A program made the position numbers and the translations under genes. The notes beneath the pieces are model-generated. The model saw only the letters and a list, made by a program, of their open reading frames with translations, was not told the DNA's origin and did not search any database. A stretch of DNA of 5,546 nt. Source: Bacillus salipaludis (GTDB taxonomy: Bacteria; Bacillota; Bacilli; Bacillales_B; DSM-18226). Below, in pieces: positions 1-5,288 of this stretch. The stretch spans positions 1 to 5,546 of the forward strand of contig NZ_SMYO01000059.1 of assembly GCF_004358205.1 (NCBI RefSeq), read 5' to 3'. Every line of letters starts with the position of its first letter. Position 1 is the stretch's first letter.

Positions 1-149
1 GTTAATATATACGACTTAAGAAAAGAAATTAGCTATATTTTGTAAATGATGACTAGGAGGAGCCGTGTGCGTTAATAGCGCAAGCACGGTTCTGTGAGGG
101 GGGAGGAGTACAATCTACCGCAAGGTAGAAAGGCTCCCTTCTACTCGAC
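1..149 (+). mobile_element. Group II intron, 3' end (domains V and VI)
   Basis: This is the 3' terminal part of a group II intron, a self-splicing retroelement RNA. Domain V is about 60-92: the outer stem GAGCCGUG (60-67) pairs with CACGGUUC (85-92), and the catalytic AGC lies at 61-63. A two-base bulge (83-84) and an upper stem U68-G71 with C79-A82 complete the expected shape. Domain VI follows: GGGAG (101-105) pairs with CUCCC (134-138) around a hairpin CUACC-GCAA-GGUAG (115-128) with a GNRA loop. The intron ends at C149 (..CUACUCGAC, the usual terminal AY). The end is supported by comparison with the downstream repeat family: joining G150 onward to the exon before 5413 rebuilds an uninterrupted repeat. 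The maturase/reverse transcriptase gene must lie upstream. Positions 1-50 give only a 14-codon open tail that I cannot assign. I could not place the branch-point A with confidence. Confidence 0.9.
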
Positions 150-220
150 GAGTTGAACAAAAGGGTCGCACTGCGGCTCTTTTTCTTTTTGCACTAACGT
201 GGAAGGTTAGTAAAAGAAGG
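150..220 (+). repeat. Repeat unit A, right part (3' exon of the left intron)
   Basis: This is the part of a dispersed repeat unit left downstream of the intron. It starts GAGTTGAAC, carries a U-tailed hairpin (163-190), and then a palindromic core. In the core, ACTAAC (193-198) and GTTAGT (206-211) are perfect 6-bp arms. The tail AAAAGAAGG (212-220) recurs after other cores (1441-1448, 1681-1688). The left part of this unit would lie upstream of the intron, outside the window. Confidence 0.7.
163..190 (+). terminator. Rho-independent-type terminator inside repeat A
   Basis: GGGUCG (163-168) pairs with CGGCUC (174-179) around the loop CACUG, using two G-U pairs. A T-rich tract (180-190) follows. 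It has the shape of an intrinsic terminator for transcription leaving the intron. Comparable hairpins sit in other copies of the repeat with different stem sequences. Confidence 0.65.
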
Positions 221-288
221 ATTGGAAATTTTGTAATTGTGTTATTGTTATATTATTAAAACTCATTAGGTTTTTGGAGGATAAGTTT

Positions 289-468
289 TTGAAACACTTT
301 TTACGTTTCTTTTTAGTTTTCTTAGTTTTTTTTATTAGTAATTTGGTTGTAAACATACTCTTTAAACATAATTGGAATGTTGATACAGCCTTTTCTGTCG
401 CTTTTGGTACCTCTTTGGGAATCGCAATTGTTTATTATTATATAACTAAGAAATTGAAGAAAAAGTAA
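289..468 (+). CDS. Small two-helix membrane protein, unknown function
   Basis: The protein has 59 residues if translation starts at TTG 289. I prefer this start because GGAGG (276-280) lies 8 bases upstream. A longer reading from TTG 274 would place that Shine-Dalgarno site inside the gene and has no good site of its own. Two hydrophobic segments are visible, about residues 4-25 (Phe/Leu/Val-rich) and 33-52 (VDTAFSVAFGTSLG onward). They are joined by a short polar turn (KHNWN), and the C-terminus is strongly basic (KKLKKK). This suggests a small inner-membrane hairpin with a cytoplasmic Lys tail. I recognise no family and infer no function. It lies alone between repeat A and repeat B, and repeat B supplies a terminator 49 bases after the stop. 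I see no convincing promoter upstream, so transcription might come from the left. Confidence 0.7.
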   Translation: MKHFLRFFLVFLVFFISNLVVNILFKHNWNVDTAFSVAFGTSLGIAIVYYYITKKLKKK

Positions 469-489
469 TCTTTGCAAAGTTCCTTCTTA

Positions 490-570
490 AACTAACGGAT
501 GCAATACTAAAGATCCAGCTGCCAATTCAGGCGGCTTTTTTATTGTGGTAACGGGGCAGGTTAGTTCAGG
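490..570 (+). repeat. Repeat unit B, complete
   Basis: This is the most complete unit in the window. A left core AACTAACGGATGC (490-502) is followed by a U-tailed hairpin (517-541) and a right core GGTAACGGGGCAGGTTAGTT (547-566). The outermost arms AACTAAC (490-496) and GTTAGTT (560-566) are perfectly complementary over 7 bp, so the whole unit can fold back around the inner hairpin. It directly follows the gene ending at 468. Confidence 0.75.
517..541 (+). terminator. Rho-independent terminator inside repeat B
   Basis: AGCUGCC (517-523) pairs with GGCGGCU (530-536), with one U-G pair, around the loop AAUUCA. A run of T (536-541) follows. It is placed to end transcription of the small membrane gene at 289-468. 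Confidence 0.8.
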
Positions 571-600
571 AAAATAATACAAAAAATCCCAATGTAGGGG

Positions 601-636
601 ACTAAATAATGTTATTATTTAGTAAAGGGGTGGTTG
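601..636 (+). repeat. Palindrome and degenerate repeat core over the RBS of the next gene
   Basis: ACTAAATAAT (601-610) and ATTATTTAGT (614-623) form a perfect 10-bp inverted repeat with a 3-base loop. The following bases, GTAAAGGGG, act as the Shine-Dalgarno site of the gene at 638. Positions 614-635 closely match 1414-1437 in repeat D (TTATTTA..GTAAAGGGG), so this looks like a divergent member of the same repeat family. It could form an AU-rich hairpin next to the ribosome site or serve as an operator. Neither role is shown. Confidence 0.55.
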
Positions 637-637
637 T

Positions 638-826
638 ATGAAAGATGAGAATAAACCATTTAATGATGCAATAGAACATTTTAACGAGATTGAAGGAAAT
701 GCTGGTAACCCTTCTAATGCTAAGATAAACAAGTTACCAAAACCATTAAAATACTTTGGATGCTTTATGATTGGTTTCATTTCATTATCCATTCTGTTAA
801 TGATTATATTAAATTTACTAAATTAA
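638..826 (+). CDS. Small single-helix membrane protein, unknown function
   Basis: The protein has 62 residues and starts at ATG 638. AAGGGG (625-630) lies 7 bases upstream, a good Shine-Dalgarno match. Residues 1-38 are polar and mixed in charge, including a NEIEGNAGNPSNAKINKLPKP stretch rich in Asn, Gly and Pro. Residues about 39-61 are one hydrophobic segment (FGCFMIGFISLSILLMIILN) that ends the protein. There is no cleavable signal peptide. The shape suggests a tail-anchored membrane protein with its N-terminal part in the cytoplasm, but this is inference from hydropathy only. I recognise no family. The gene lies alone between repeat cores, and a perfect inverted repeat precedes its ribosome site. 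The last A of its stop codon falls within the first arm of repeat C. Confidence 0.7.
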   Translation: MKDENKPFNDAIEHFNEIEGNAGNPSNAKINKLPKPLKYFGCFMIGFISLSILLMIILNLLN

Positions 827-875
827 CTAATACTGACTGGTGGCTTTTTTTTATGCAGCTAACGGGTGCATTAGT
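826..875 (+). repeat. Repeat unit C, short form
   Basis: ACTAAT (826-831) and ATTAGT (870-875) are perfect 6-bp outer arms. Between them lie a weak GC-containing hairpin region with an eight-T run (about 832-852) and the core GCTAACGGGTGCATTAGT (858-875). The unit starts on the last base of the preceding stop codon and ends 26 bases before the next start. The inner terminator is degenerate compared with repeats B and F. Confidence 0.65.
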
Positions 876-901
876 AAAAAATATAAAAAGGTGATCAAAT
901 A

Positions 902-1369
902 ATGAGTATACAAGTTAAACTAAAAGATATAATTGAGGAAATGGAAATACAGTTTGAAGAGTCACGTTCATTACTGAATATTAAAACGGGAGAATTTGTG
1001 TTAGTAACATCGGAGGATCTGAGAGCTGCTGAAGACGAAAAACCATTTGATCATTTACCTGAATGGGAACAAGAAAATAGAATAATTGCAATTGATGTGG
1101 TTGAAAATTTTGAAAATTATTTAGAGTTACCTACTCAATATGAAGTGAATGAATATGAAATTATGGAAAACTTTTGTTTAACAGTAAGTGATCAATGGAA
1201 GAAGGAATCCTTATTAATGGCAATTAAGGGAAAGGGTGCCTTTAGAAGGTTTAAGGATAAAATAATTGATTTTGAAATAGAAGATGAATGGTATTCATAC
1301 CGGGGCGAGTGTTTTAAACAAATTGCTATTGAATGGTGTCAGGAAAATAAAATAAATTTTATTGAATAG
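902..1369 (+). CDS. UPF0158 family protein
   Basis: This 155-residue protein matches the UPF0158 family by pattern, at about the family's usual length. Family function is not established. The visible signatures run in order. An N-terminal LNIKTGEFVLVTSEDL stretch (25-40) matches the usual 'D..TGE.V.....' opening. PEWEQENRIIAIDVVEN (53-69) is followed by LPTQYEVNEYEIMENF (76-91) and then GKGAFRRFKD (110-119). EWYSYRGECFKQIAIEWCQE (129-148) closes the protein. It is acidic, with no signal peptide or membrane segment, so it should be cytoplasmic. The start at ATG 902 is backed by AAAAGGTGA (886-894), 7 bases upstream. Repeat C lies just before it and repeat D just after it, so it sits as a single-gene unit. 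The gene is complete, with no frameshift. Confidence is high for the family, while the role is unknown. Confidence 0.9.
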   Translation: MSIQVKLKDIIEEMEIQFEESRSLLNIKTGEFVLVTSEDLRAAEDEKPFDHLPEWEQENRIIAIDVVENFENYLELPTQYEVNEYEIMENFCLTVSDQWKKESLLMAIKGKGAFRRFKDKIIDFEIEDEWYSYRGECFKQIAIEWCQENKINFIE

Positions 1370-1383
1370 AATTGACAGGGGTG

Positions 1384-1450
1384 TTTACTTAACCAAGCGG
1401 TAATCACCTTTTCTTATTTAAGTAAAGGGGCAGGTTAGCGAAAGAAGGAT
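1384..1450 (+). repeat. Repeat unit D
   Basis: TTTACTTAA (1384-1392) and TTAAGTAAA (1418-1426) are perfect 9-bp arms, the longest outer arms of the family here. A weak hairpin (GGU 1399-1401 with ACC 1406-1408) and a T-rich tract lie between them. A right core GGGGCAGGTTAGCG (1427-1440) and the tail AAAGAAGGAT (1441-1450) follow. The unit begins 14 bases after the stop of the UPF0158 gene. The left core is diverged from the ACTAACGGG consensus. Confidence 0.65.
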
Positions 1451-1560
1451 TGTTGGTAAACAATGAAGAAGATTTATACATAATCTATTATGCAAAAGGA
1501 GCAAAGGAGAATGAACAAAGCCTTAAGATTTAAAACTTTTGTTTCTAATTATGTACCTGT

Positions 1561-1585
1561 CCACTAACGTAGCAGTTTAGTTTAA
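1561..1585 (+). repeat. Repeat core E, single core
   Basis: ACTAA (1563-1567) and TTAGT (1577-1581) flank CGTAGCAGT. This is a lone core without its own hairpin, only about 25 bases ahead of repeat F. It resembles the right-hand core of repeats A and B. Confidence 0.55.
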
Positions 1586-1605
1586 AATCTGGCTAACCTT
1601 ATATT

Positions 1606-1690
1606 ACGAACGGGTGCAAGAGTAAAAGATTGGGTTGCTACCGCAGCTTTTTTTGTTCCACTAACGGAGGCAGGTTTGTTGAAGAAGGAA
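1606..1690 (+). repeat. Repeat unit F, complete and uninterrupted
   Basis: The left core CGAACGGGTGCAAGAGT (1607-1623) is followed by a U-tailed hairpin (1634-1654). The right core is ACTAACGGAGGCAGGTTTGT (1660-1679), with the tail TGAAGAAGGA (1680-1689). It is the best intact reference for the site interrupted by the two introns: GGGTGCAAGAGT here aligns with GGGTGCTT (before 5413) joined to GAGT (from 150). Confidence 0.75.
1634..1654 (+). terminator. Rho-independent-type terminator inside repeat F
   Basis: GUUGC (1634-1638) pairs with GCAGC (1643-1647), with one U-G pair, around the loop UACC. Seven T residues (1648-1654) follow. It has the same position and shape as the hairpins in repeats A and B, with a different stem sequence. 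Confidence 0.65.
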
Positions 1691-1746
1691 TCTAATTTAT
1701 TTACGTTGAATTAATTACAAATTGCATTTACAGACCGAGGTGGTAA

Positions 1747-2093
1747 CTGCTGGGCAAGAACAAATATGTAGGCAGTTGGTCAGAATCAAAGTTTATTGAG
1801 ATTGATTTAGAGTTAAATAAAGAAATTTAGATGAATTATTGTTGGGTGTAGTAAATAGCAGTAACAAATTTTCACATCAACATATTTGTAATTGGTGTGA
1901 TAAATATTATATGAAATATATGGATGATTTTAATTTTTATAACAGCGAGGTATATAAAGTTATTGAAGATATATCTGCCCAGTTGGATTTATATTTATCA
2001 AACACTTATTCATTAGAAGAACTTCAGCAGTTGGATTTTTCTCAAGTAGAACTTCCAATATTTAATGTAATATCAAAGGAACGAGGAAGGTAA
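1747..2093 (+). pseudogene. Frameshifted gene, unknown product
   Basis: The open frame 1839-2093 (84 residues from TTG 1839) has no ribosome site and seems to be the back part of a longer gene. Just upstream, in another frame, 1747-1827 reads as ordinary protein (GKNKYVGSWSESKFIEIDLE..) and then stops at TAG 1828. Adding one A to GAAATTT at 1822-1828 joins both parts smoothly: ..LELNKE + NLDELLLGVVN... The result would be about 116 residues, acidic, with HQHICNWCDKYYMKYMDD in the middle and a Leu/Gln-rich end. GAGGTGG (1737-1743) could be its ribosome site, but no standard start codon follows in frame (only CTG 1747 or 1750), so the front may also be damaged. I do not recognise the family. 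The C-terminal codons overlap the ribosome site of the esterase gene, which starts two bases after the stop. A sequencing error is an alternative explanation. Confidence 0.5.
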
Positions 2094-2094
2094 A

Positions 2095-2925
2095 ATGAAT
2101 CAATCCTATTTTCATTTAAAACTAGAAACACATCAATTACATATGTCTTATAAAAATGAAAAACGTCGCGTGCGTGTTTTATTGCCGAAAAATTATGATA
2201 AAGATGAAGCTAAAAATTTTCCAGTTGTCTATATGCATGATGGACAAAATGTTTTCTACAGTAGTGAAGCTTATAGCGGGTATTCATGGAAAGTTATTCC
2301 TGCAATTAAACTAAACCCCGATTTACCGAAGATGATTGTTGTTGGGATAGATAACGCTGAACAAGATCGAATTAATGAATATACGCCTTGGAAAATTACA
2401 GAAAGCCCACTTCCTGAAGATAATGAACTAGGCGGAAGAGGCGTGGAGTTTGCTAAGTTTGTCATGAAAGTCGTGAAGCCGTTTATCGATAAGCATTACC
2501 GAACTAAATCGGATAAATATCATACAGCGATGATTGGCAGTTCACTTGGAGGAAATATTTCGGCTTTTATGGGTATTGAATATAAAGATCAAATTGGTGG
2601 TTTAGGCATTTTTTCTTTAGCCAATTGGATTACAAGTAAAGCCTTTGACAGTTATATTGCTAGAGAAGAGTTGGATCCTGAACAACGCGTGTACATTCAA
2701 GTTGGGACTCAGGAAGGCGATGATGCCGATCGACAATTGATGTATGGTAATATGAAGCAGGCATATATCGATTGCTCGCTTAAGTATTATAAACAACTGA
2801 TAAAAGGCTCTGTTCCAATTGATAGCATTCGTTTAAATATTTTTGCGGATGAAGAACATGATGAAAAAGCTTGGGCAAAACACCTGCCAGAATGTTTACG
2901 TTTCTTAAGTGAGAAGTGGTCTTGA
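2095..2925 (+). CDS. Alpha/beta-hydrolase, esterase D/Fes type
   Basis: The 276-residue protein belongs to the putative esterase family (PF00756 type), which includes esterase D, enterochelin esterase and bacillibactin esterase relatives. VVYMHDGQNVF (44-54) is the conserved strand-turn near the oxyanion hole. GSSLGG (148-153) is the nucleophile elbow with Ser150. The acid is probably Glu207 or Asp209 in VGTQEGDD (203-210), and His255 in EEHDEKAW is the likely catalytic base. There is no signal peptide, so the enzyme is probably cytoplasmic. It should hydrolyse an ester or related bond, but the substrate is unknown. ATG 2095 has GAGG (2083-2086) 8 bases upstream. The gene is complete and followed by the ATP-grasp gene 157 bases later. 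The nearness of a second hydrolase after the ATP-grasp gene suggests a shared pathway. A siderophore esterase role is possible by family, but no siderophore genes are present. Confidence 0.88.
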   Translation: MNQSYFHLKLETHQLHMSYKNEKRRVRVLLPKNYDKDEAKNFPVVYMHDGQNVFYSSEAYSGYSWKVIPAIKLNPDLPKMIVVGIDNAEQDRINEYTPWKITESPLPEDNELGGRGVEFAKFVMKVVKPFIDKHYRTKSDKYHTAMIGSSLGGNISAFMGIEYKDQIGGLGIFSLANWITSKAFDSYIAREELDPEQRVYIQVGTQEGDDADRQLMYGNMKQAYIDCSLKYYKQLIKGSVPIDSIRLNIFADEEHDEKAWAKHLPECLRFLSEKWS

Positions 2926-3082
2926 ATAAACTGAATAATTATATTTGACTGAATTAGATCATGGGAGGAATCTATCACTTTTTTTGAATATTTTTGGAAG
3001 CTTAGATTGATTTTAAATTGAAATAATTGTACCTTAGTTGTGAAAATAATGAATTTTTTGATATTGAGAAAGGAGCTTTTTT
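2926..3082 (+). promoter_or_regulatory. AT-rich gap upstream of the ATP-grasp gene, possible promoter
   Basis: This 157-base gap between hydrolase and ATP-grasp genes is wider than the 17-base gap further on, so it may hold a second promoter. TTGAAA (3018-3023) followed 18 bases later by GAAAAT (3042-3047) is a possible but weak sigma-A pair. A weak inverted repeat, TAGAT (2955-2959) with ATCTA (2970-2974), precedes a run of seven T and might reduce read-through. AGAAAGGAG (3067-3075) is the strong ribosome site of the next gene. Confidence 0.3.
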
Positions 3083-4270
3083 ATGAATTATATTTTGATA
3101 TCACCATATTATCCAGGTAATTTTCAGGCATTTGCTCATCGTTTAAAAGACGCAGGTGTCAATGTTTTAGGAATTGGCGAAGAGCCATATGACCTATTAA
3201 GTTCCGAATTACAAAACGCTTTAACAGAATATTATCGTGTGAATAATTTAGAAGATGTAGATGAAGTGAAACGTGCTGTTGCATTTTTATTTTATAAACA
3301 TGGTCCAATTGAGCGCATTGAATCCAATAACGAATACTGGTTAGAACTTGATGCGCAGTTGCGTGAGCAATTTAACGTGTACGGCAATAAAACGAATGAC
3401 TTGAAAAAAGTTAAATATAAATCTGAAATGAAGAAGCTGTTTAAAAAAGCAGATGTGCCTGTTGTAGATGGAAGAATCGTTAAAACTAAAAAGGAGTTAT
3501 CTAAAGCCATTGATGAATTAGGACTGCCAGTTATCGCTAAACCGGATAATGGAGTTGGATCAGCTGCAACCTTTAAATTAAGTTCAGAAGAGGCTGTACG
3601 TCATTTTGAAGAAGAATGGGGAGAAGCACAAGTGTACTTCTTAGAACCATATGTCGAAGGAGGCGTGCTTTGTACATTTGATGGTTTAGTGGATCAGAAA
3701 GGGAACATTGTTTTCCAAACAAGCTTTACATATAATGTGCCAACTCTGGAACTCGTTAAGGGTCAGTTGGATTTAGCTTATGTGATTCAAAAAGAAATTG
3801 ATCCAAAGCTCGAAACTTATGGAAAGGCGATTGTGGAAGTTTTTGGCATGAAAGAACGCTTTTTCCATATTGAGTTTTTTAAATTAGAAGATGGGGATTA
3901 TGTTGCACTTGAATATAATAACCGCTTGGCTGGCGGCTTCACGATTGATATGTACAATTTCGCGTACTCCATTGATTTATTTTCTCAGTATGCTTCTCTT
4001 GTGACAGGAGGAGAATTTAAGGAGTCCGATGCCGAAAACCAGTTTTGTGTCGGTGTAACACAGCGTGATGCGTATGAGTATAAACATGATACGAATGCTA
4101 TTTATGAACGATTTGGCGACTGTGTGAAGTTCGAACAGCGCATGCCAGATGCGTTTGCGGAACTCCAAGGAAATCAATTTTATGCGATTAATGCAGATTC
4201 GCAGGAAGAAGTCGATGACATTATCCGTTTTGTACATGAACGAAAAAATTGCAGCATTGTAAACGTATAG
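3083..4270 (+). CDS. ATP-grasp domain enzyme (ligase-like), substrate unknown
   Basis: The 395-residue protein has the ATP-grasp layout. The N-terminal Rossmann-like part begins ILISPYYPGNFQAFAHRLKDAG (4-25). The central part carries LPVIAKPDNGVGSAAT (148-163), with Lys153 as the likely ATP-binding lysine and a glycine-containing loop after it. The hinge FLEPYVEGG (186-194) contacts adenine in relatives. HIEFF (262-266) and LEYNNRLAGG (276-285) supply the metal ligands, probably Glu264, Glu277 and Asn279, with Arg281 near the phosphates. The family joins a carboxylate to an amine, thiol or similar group through an acyl phosphate. Proteins like this are often loosely named carbamoyl-phosphate-synthase-like, but the length and missing partner domains argue against that role. 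ATG 3083 has AGAAAGGAG (3067-3075) with a 7-base gap. It lies between two alpha/beta hydrolases, so its product may be their substrate, or the reverse. Catalytic residues look intact. Confidence 0.88.
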   Translation: MNYILISPYYPGNFQAFAHRLKDAGVNVLGIGEEPYDLLSSELQNALTEYYRVNNLEDVDEVKRAVAFLFYKHGPIERIESNNEYWLELDAQLREQFNVYGNKTNDLKKVKYKSEMKKLFKKADVPVVDGRIVKTKKELSKAIDELGLPVIAKPDNGVGSAATFKLSSEEAVRHFEEEWGEAQVYFLEPYVEGGVLCTFDGLVDQKGNIVFQTSFTYNVPTLELVKGQLDLAYVIQKEIDPKLETYGKAIVEVFGMKERFFHIEFFKLEDGDYVALEYNNRLAGGFTIDMYNFAYSIDLFSQYASLVTGGEFKESDAENQFCVGVTQRDAYEYKHDTNAIYERFGDCVKFEQRMPDAFAELQGNQFYAINADSQEEVDDIIRFVHERKNCSIVNV

Positions 4271-4287
4271 GGATAGGAGATTTTTCT

Positions 4288-5022
4288 ATGCATATAGAAC
4301 ATTTAAACCATTGGAGTGGCGAATTAGGACGTGAAATGCTGTTGAACAGATATGGACACAGTGGCATGCCAATCTTAGTTTTTCCTTCATCTGGAGGGAC
4401 GCATTTTGAATACTATGATTTTGGAATGATTGATGTGTGTCATGACTTTATTGAATCCGGAAAAGTTCAGTTTTTTACATTGGCTAGTATAGATAGCGAA
4501 AGTTGGCTACACGACTCAAAACCGGCGCATGACCGTGCATTAGCTCATGAAGCATATGACCGTTATGTGATTTCAGAAGCTATTCCATTTATTAAATATA
4601 AAACAGGTTGGTTTGATCCAATGATGACAACGGGGTGTAGTATGGGGGCATATCATGCGTTGAACTTTTTCTTGAGACATCCGGATGTCTTCCAAACAAC
4701 CGTTGCACTTAGCGGTGTTTACGATGTGCGTTTCTTTTTTGGGGATTACGGAAATGATCCTCTTGTATACGAAAATTCACCGAGTGATTACATATGGAAT
4801 CAAAATGACGGCTGGTTTATTGATCGATATCGTTCAGCAGATATCATTATTTGTACCGGGCTGGGTGATTGGGAACAGGATGGGCTGCCTTCATACTTTA
4901 CATTAAAAGAGGCCTTTGAACAAAAACAAATTCCAGCATGGTTTGATGAGTGGGGCGAAGATGTTTCGCATGATTGGGTTTGGTGGCGATGCCAAATGCC
5001 GTATTATTTAGGAAAATTATAA
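4288..5022 (+). CDS. Second esterase-like alpha/beta-hydrolase
   Basis: The 244-residue protein is a distant relative of the esterase D/YbbA-type hydrolases (COG4947-like in appearance). PILVFPSSGGTHFEYYDFGM (28-47) is the strand-turn near the oxyanion hole. GCSMGAY (116-122) is the nucleophile elbow with Ser118. LGDWEQD (192-198) offers the acid, probably Asp194 or Glu196, and VSHDW (226-230) gives His228. There is no signal peptide. I start it at ATG 4288 because AGGAGA (4275-4280) lies 7 bases upstream. A longer reading from TTG 4249 would overlap the ATP-grasp gene and lacks its own ribosome site. The gene follows the ATP-grasp stop by 17 bases, so the two are almost surely cotranscribed. 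It is unlike the upstream esterase in sequence, so the pair is not a recent duplication. The substrate is unknown. Confidence 0.87.
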   Translation: MHIEHLNHWSGELGREMLLNRYGHSGMPILVFPSSGGTHFEYYDFGMIDVCHDFIESGKVQFFTLASIDSESWLHDSKPAHDRALAHEAYDRYVISEAIPFIKYKTGWFDPMMTTGCSMGAYHALNFFLRHPDVFQTTVALSGVYDVRFFFGDYGNDPLVYENSPSDYIWNQNDGWFIDRYRSADIIICTGLGDWEQDGLPSYFTLKEAFEQKQIPAWFDEWGEDVSHDWVWWRCQMPYYLGKL

Positions 5023-5257
5023 AATGTTAAAAAGCATCAGTATTGAGTCGCTGGGTTTTTTTGACAGGGGATTTTTTGATTTTTAGGTAATAAATAATTG
5101 ATGTCGTATTAAAAGTAGCAAAAAAGTGGTAATAAACACTTAAATGTGGCGAAAAAAACGCAATAAAATAACAATATACTGCCGTCGTTAAAAGAAACCC
5201 ATAATAATATATTATGGACAATATTCTCACTAAACATATAAAACCATTTAATATAAA

Positions 5258-5280
5258 AATAGACACATTCGGTGTCTATT
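5258..5280. repeat. Perfect 9-bp hairpin
   Basis: AATAGACAC (5258-5266) and GTGTCTATT (5272-5280) are perfect inverted arms with the 5-base loop ATTCG. No T run follows on either strand close enough for a classic terminator. It could be a relic of a mobile element end, an RNA hairpin or a protein site. I cannot choose between these. Confidence 0.6.
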
Positions 5281-5288
5281 CAGGAGAC

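Larger units (their letters stand above)
1451..1838. other. Stretch without an intact gene: repeat copies and remnants
   Basis: Between the UPF0158 gene and the next long open frame I find no intact gene. Positions 1451-1560 would be the body of one unit. They hold only an 18-codon reading from ATG 1511 to a stop at 1565-1567 inside the next core, preceded by AAAAGGAG (1496-1503). I do not accept it as a gene. Positions 1586-1605, between two cores, are too short to encode anything. Positions 1747-1830 appear to be the broken front of the gene that continues to 2093. A weak promoter-like pair TTGAAT (1706-1711) and TACAGA (1729-1734), 17 bases apart, is not convincing. Confidence 0.5.

Noticed and set aside
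274..288. Start of the first small gene at TTG 274
   Set aside because: The GGAGG Shine-Dalgarno lies at 276-280, inside that reading, and is spaced 8 bases from TTG 289, which is the better start.
490..570. True integron attC site
   Set aside because: The layout is reminiscent, but the outer boxes ACTAAC and GTTAGT do not fit RYYYAAC and GTTRRRY, and no integrase gene is in the window.
1511..1567. 18-codon open frame with a possible upstream AAAAGGAG
   Set aside because: It is too short, has no recognisable features, and its stop falls in the repeat core, so chance is likely.
150..1690. CRISPR array
   Set aside because: The repeat copies are imperfect, irregularly spaced by tens to hundreds of bases, and the gaps contain genes, so there are no regular spacers.
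3083..4270. Carbamoyl-phosphate synthase large subunit
   Set aside because: Only one ATP-grasp unit is present in 395 residues, with no second synthetase half, and the neighbours are hydrolases rather than pyrimidine or arginine genes.
4249..4287. Start of the second hydrolase at TTG 4249
   Set aside because: It would overlap the ATP-grasp gene and has no ribosome site, while ATG 4288 has AGGAGA at a 7-base distance.
4685..4906. Plus-strand 73-residue open frame inside the second hydrolase
   Set aside because: It is a shadow frame wholly within a gene that has a clear catalytic motif set.
5027..5266. Minus-strand 79-residue open frame
   Set aside because: It starts with GTG without a ribosome site, is low in complexity, and overlaps hairpins in AT-rich DNA.
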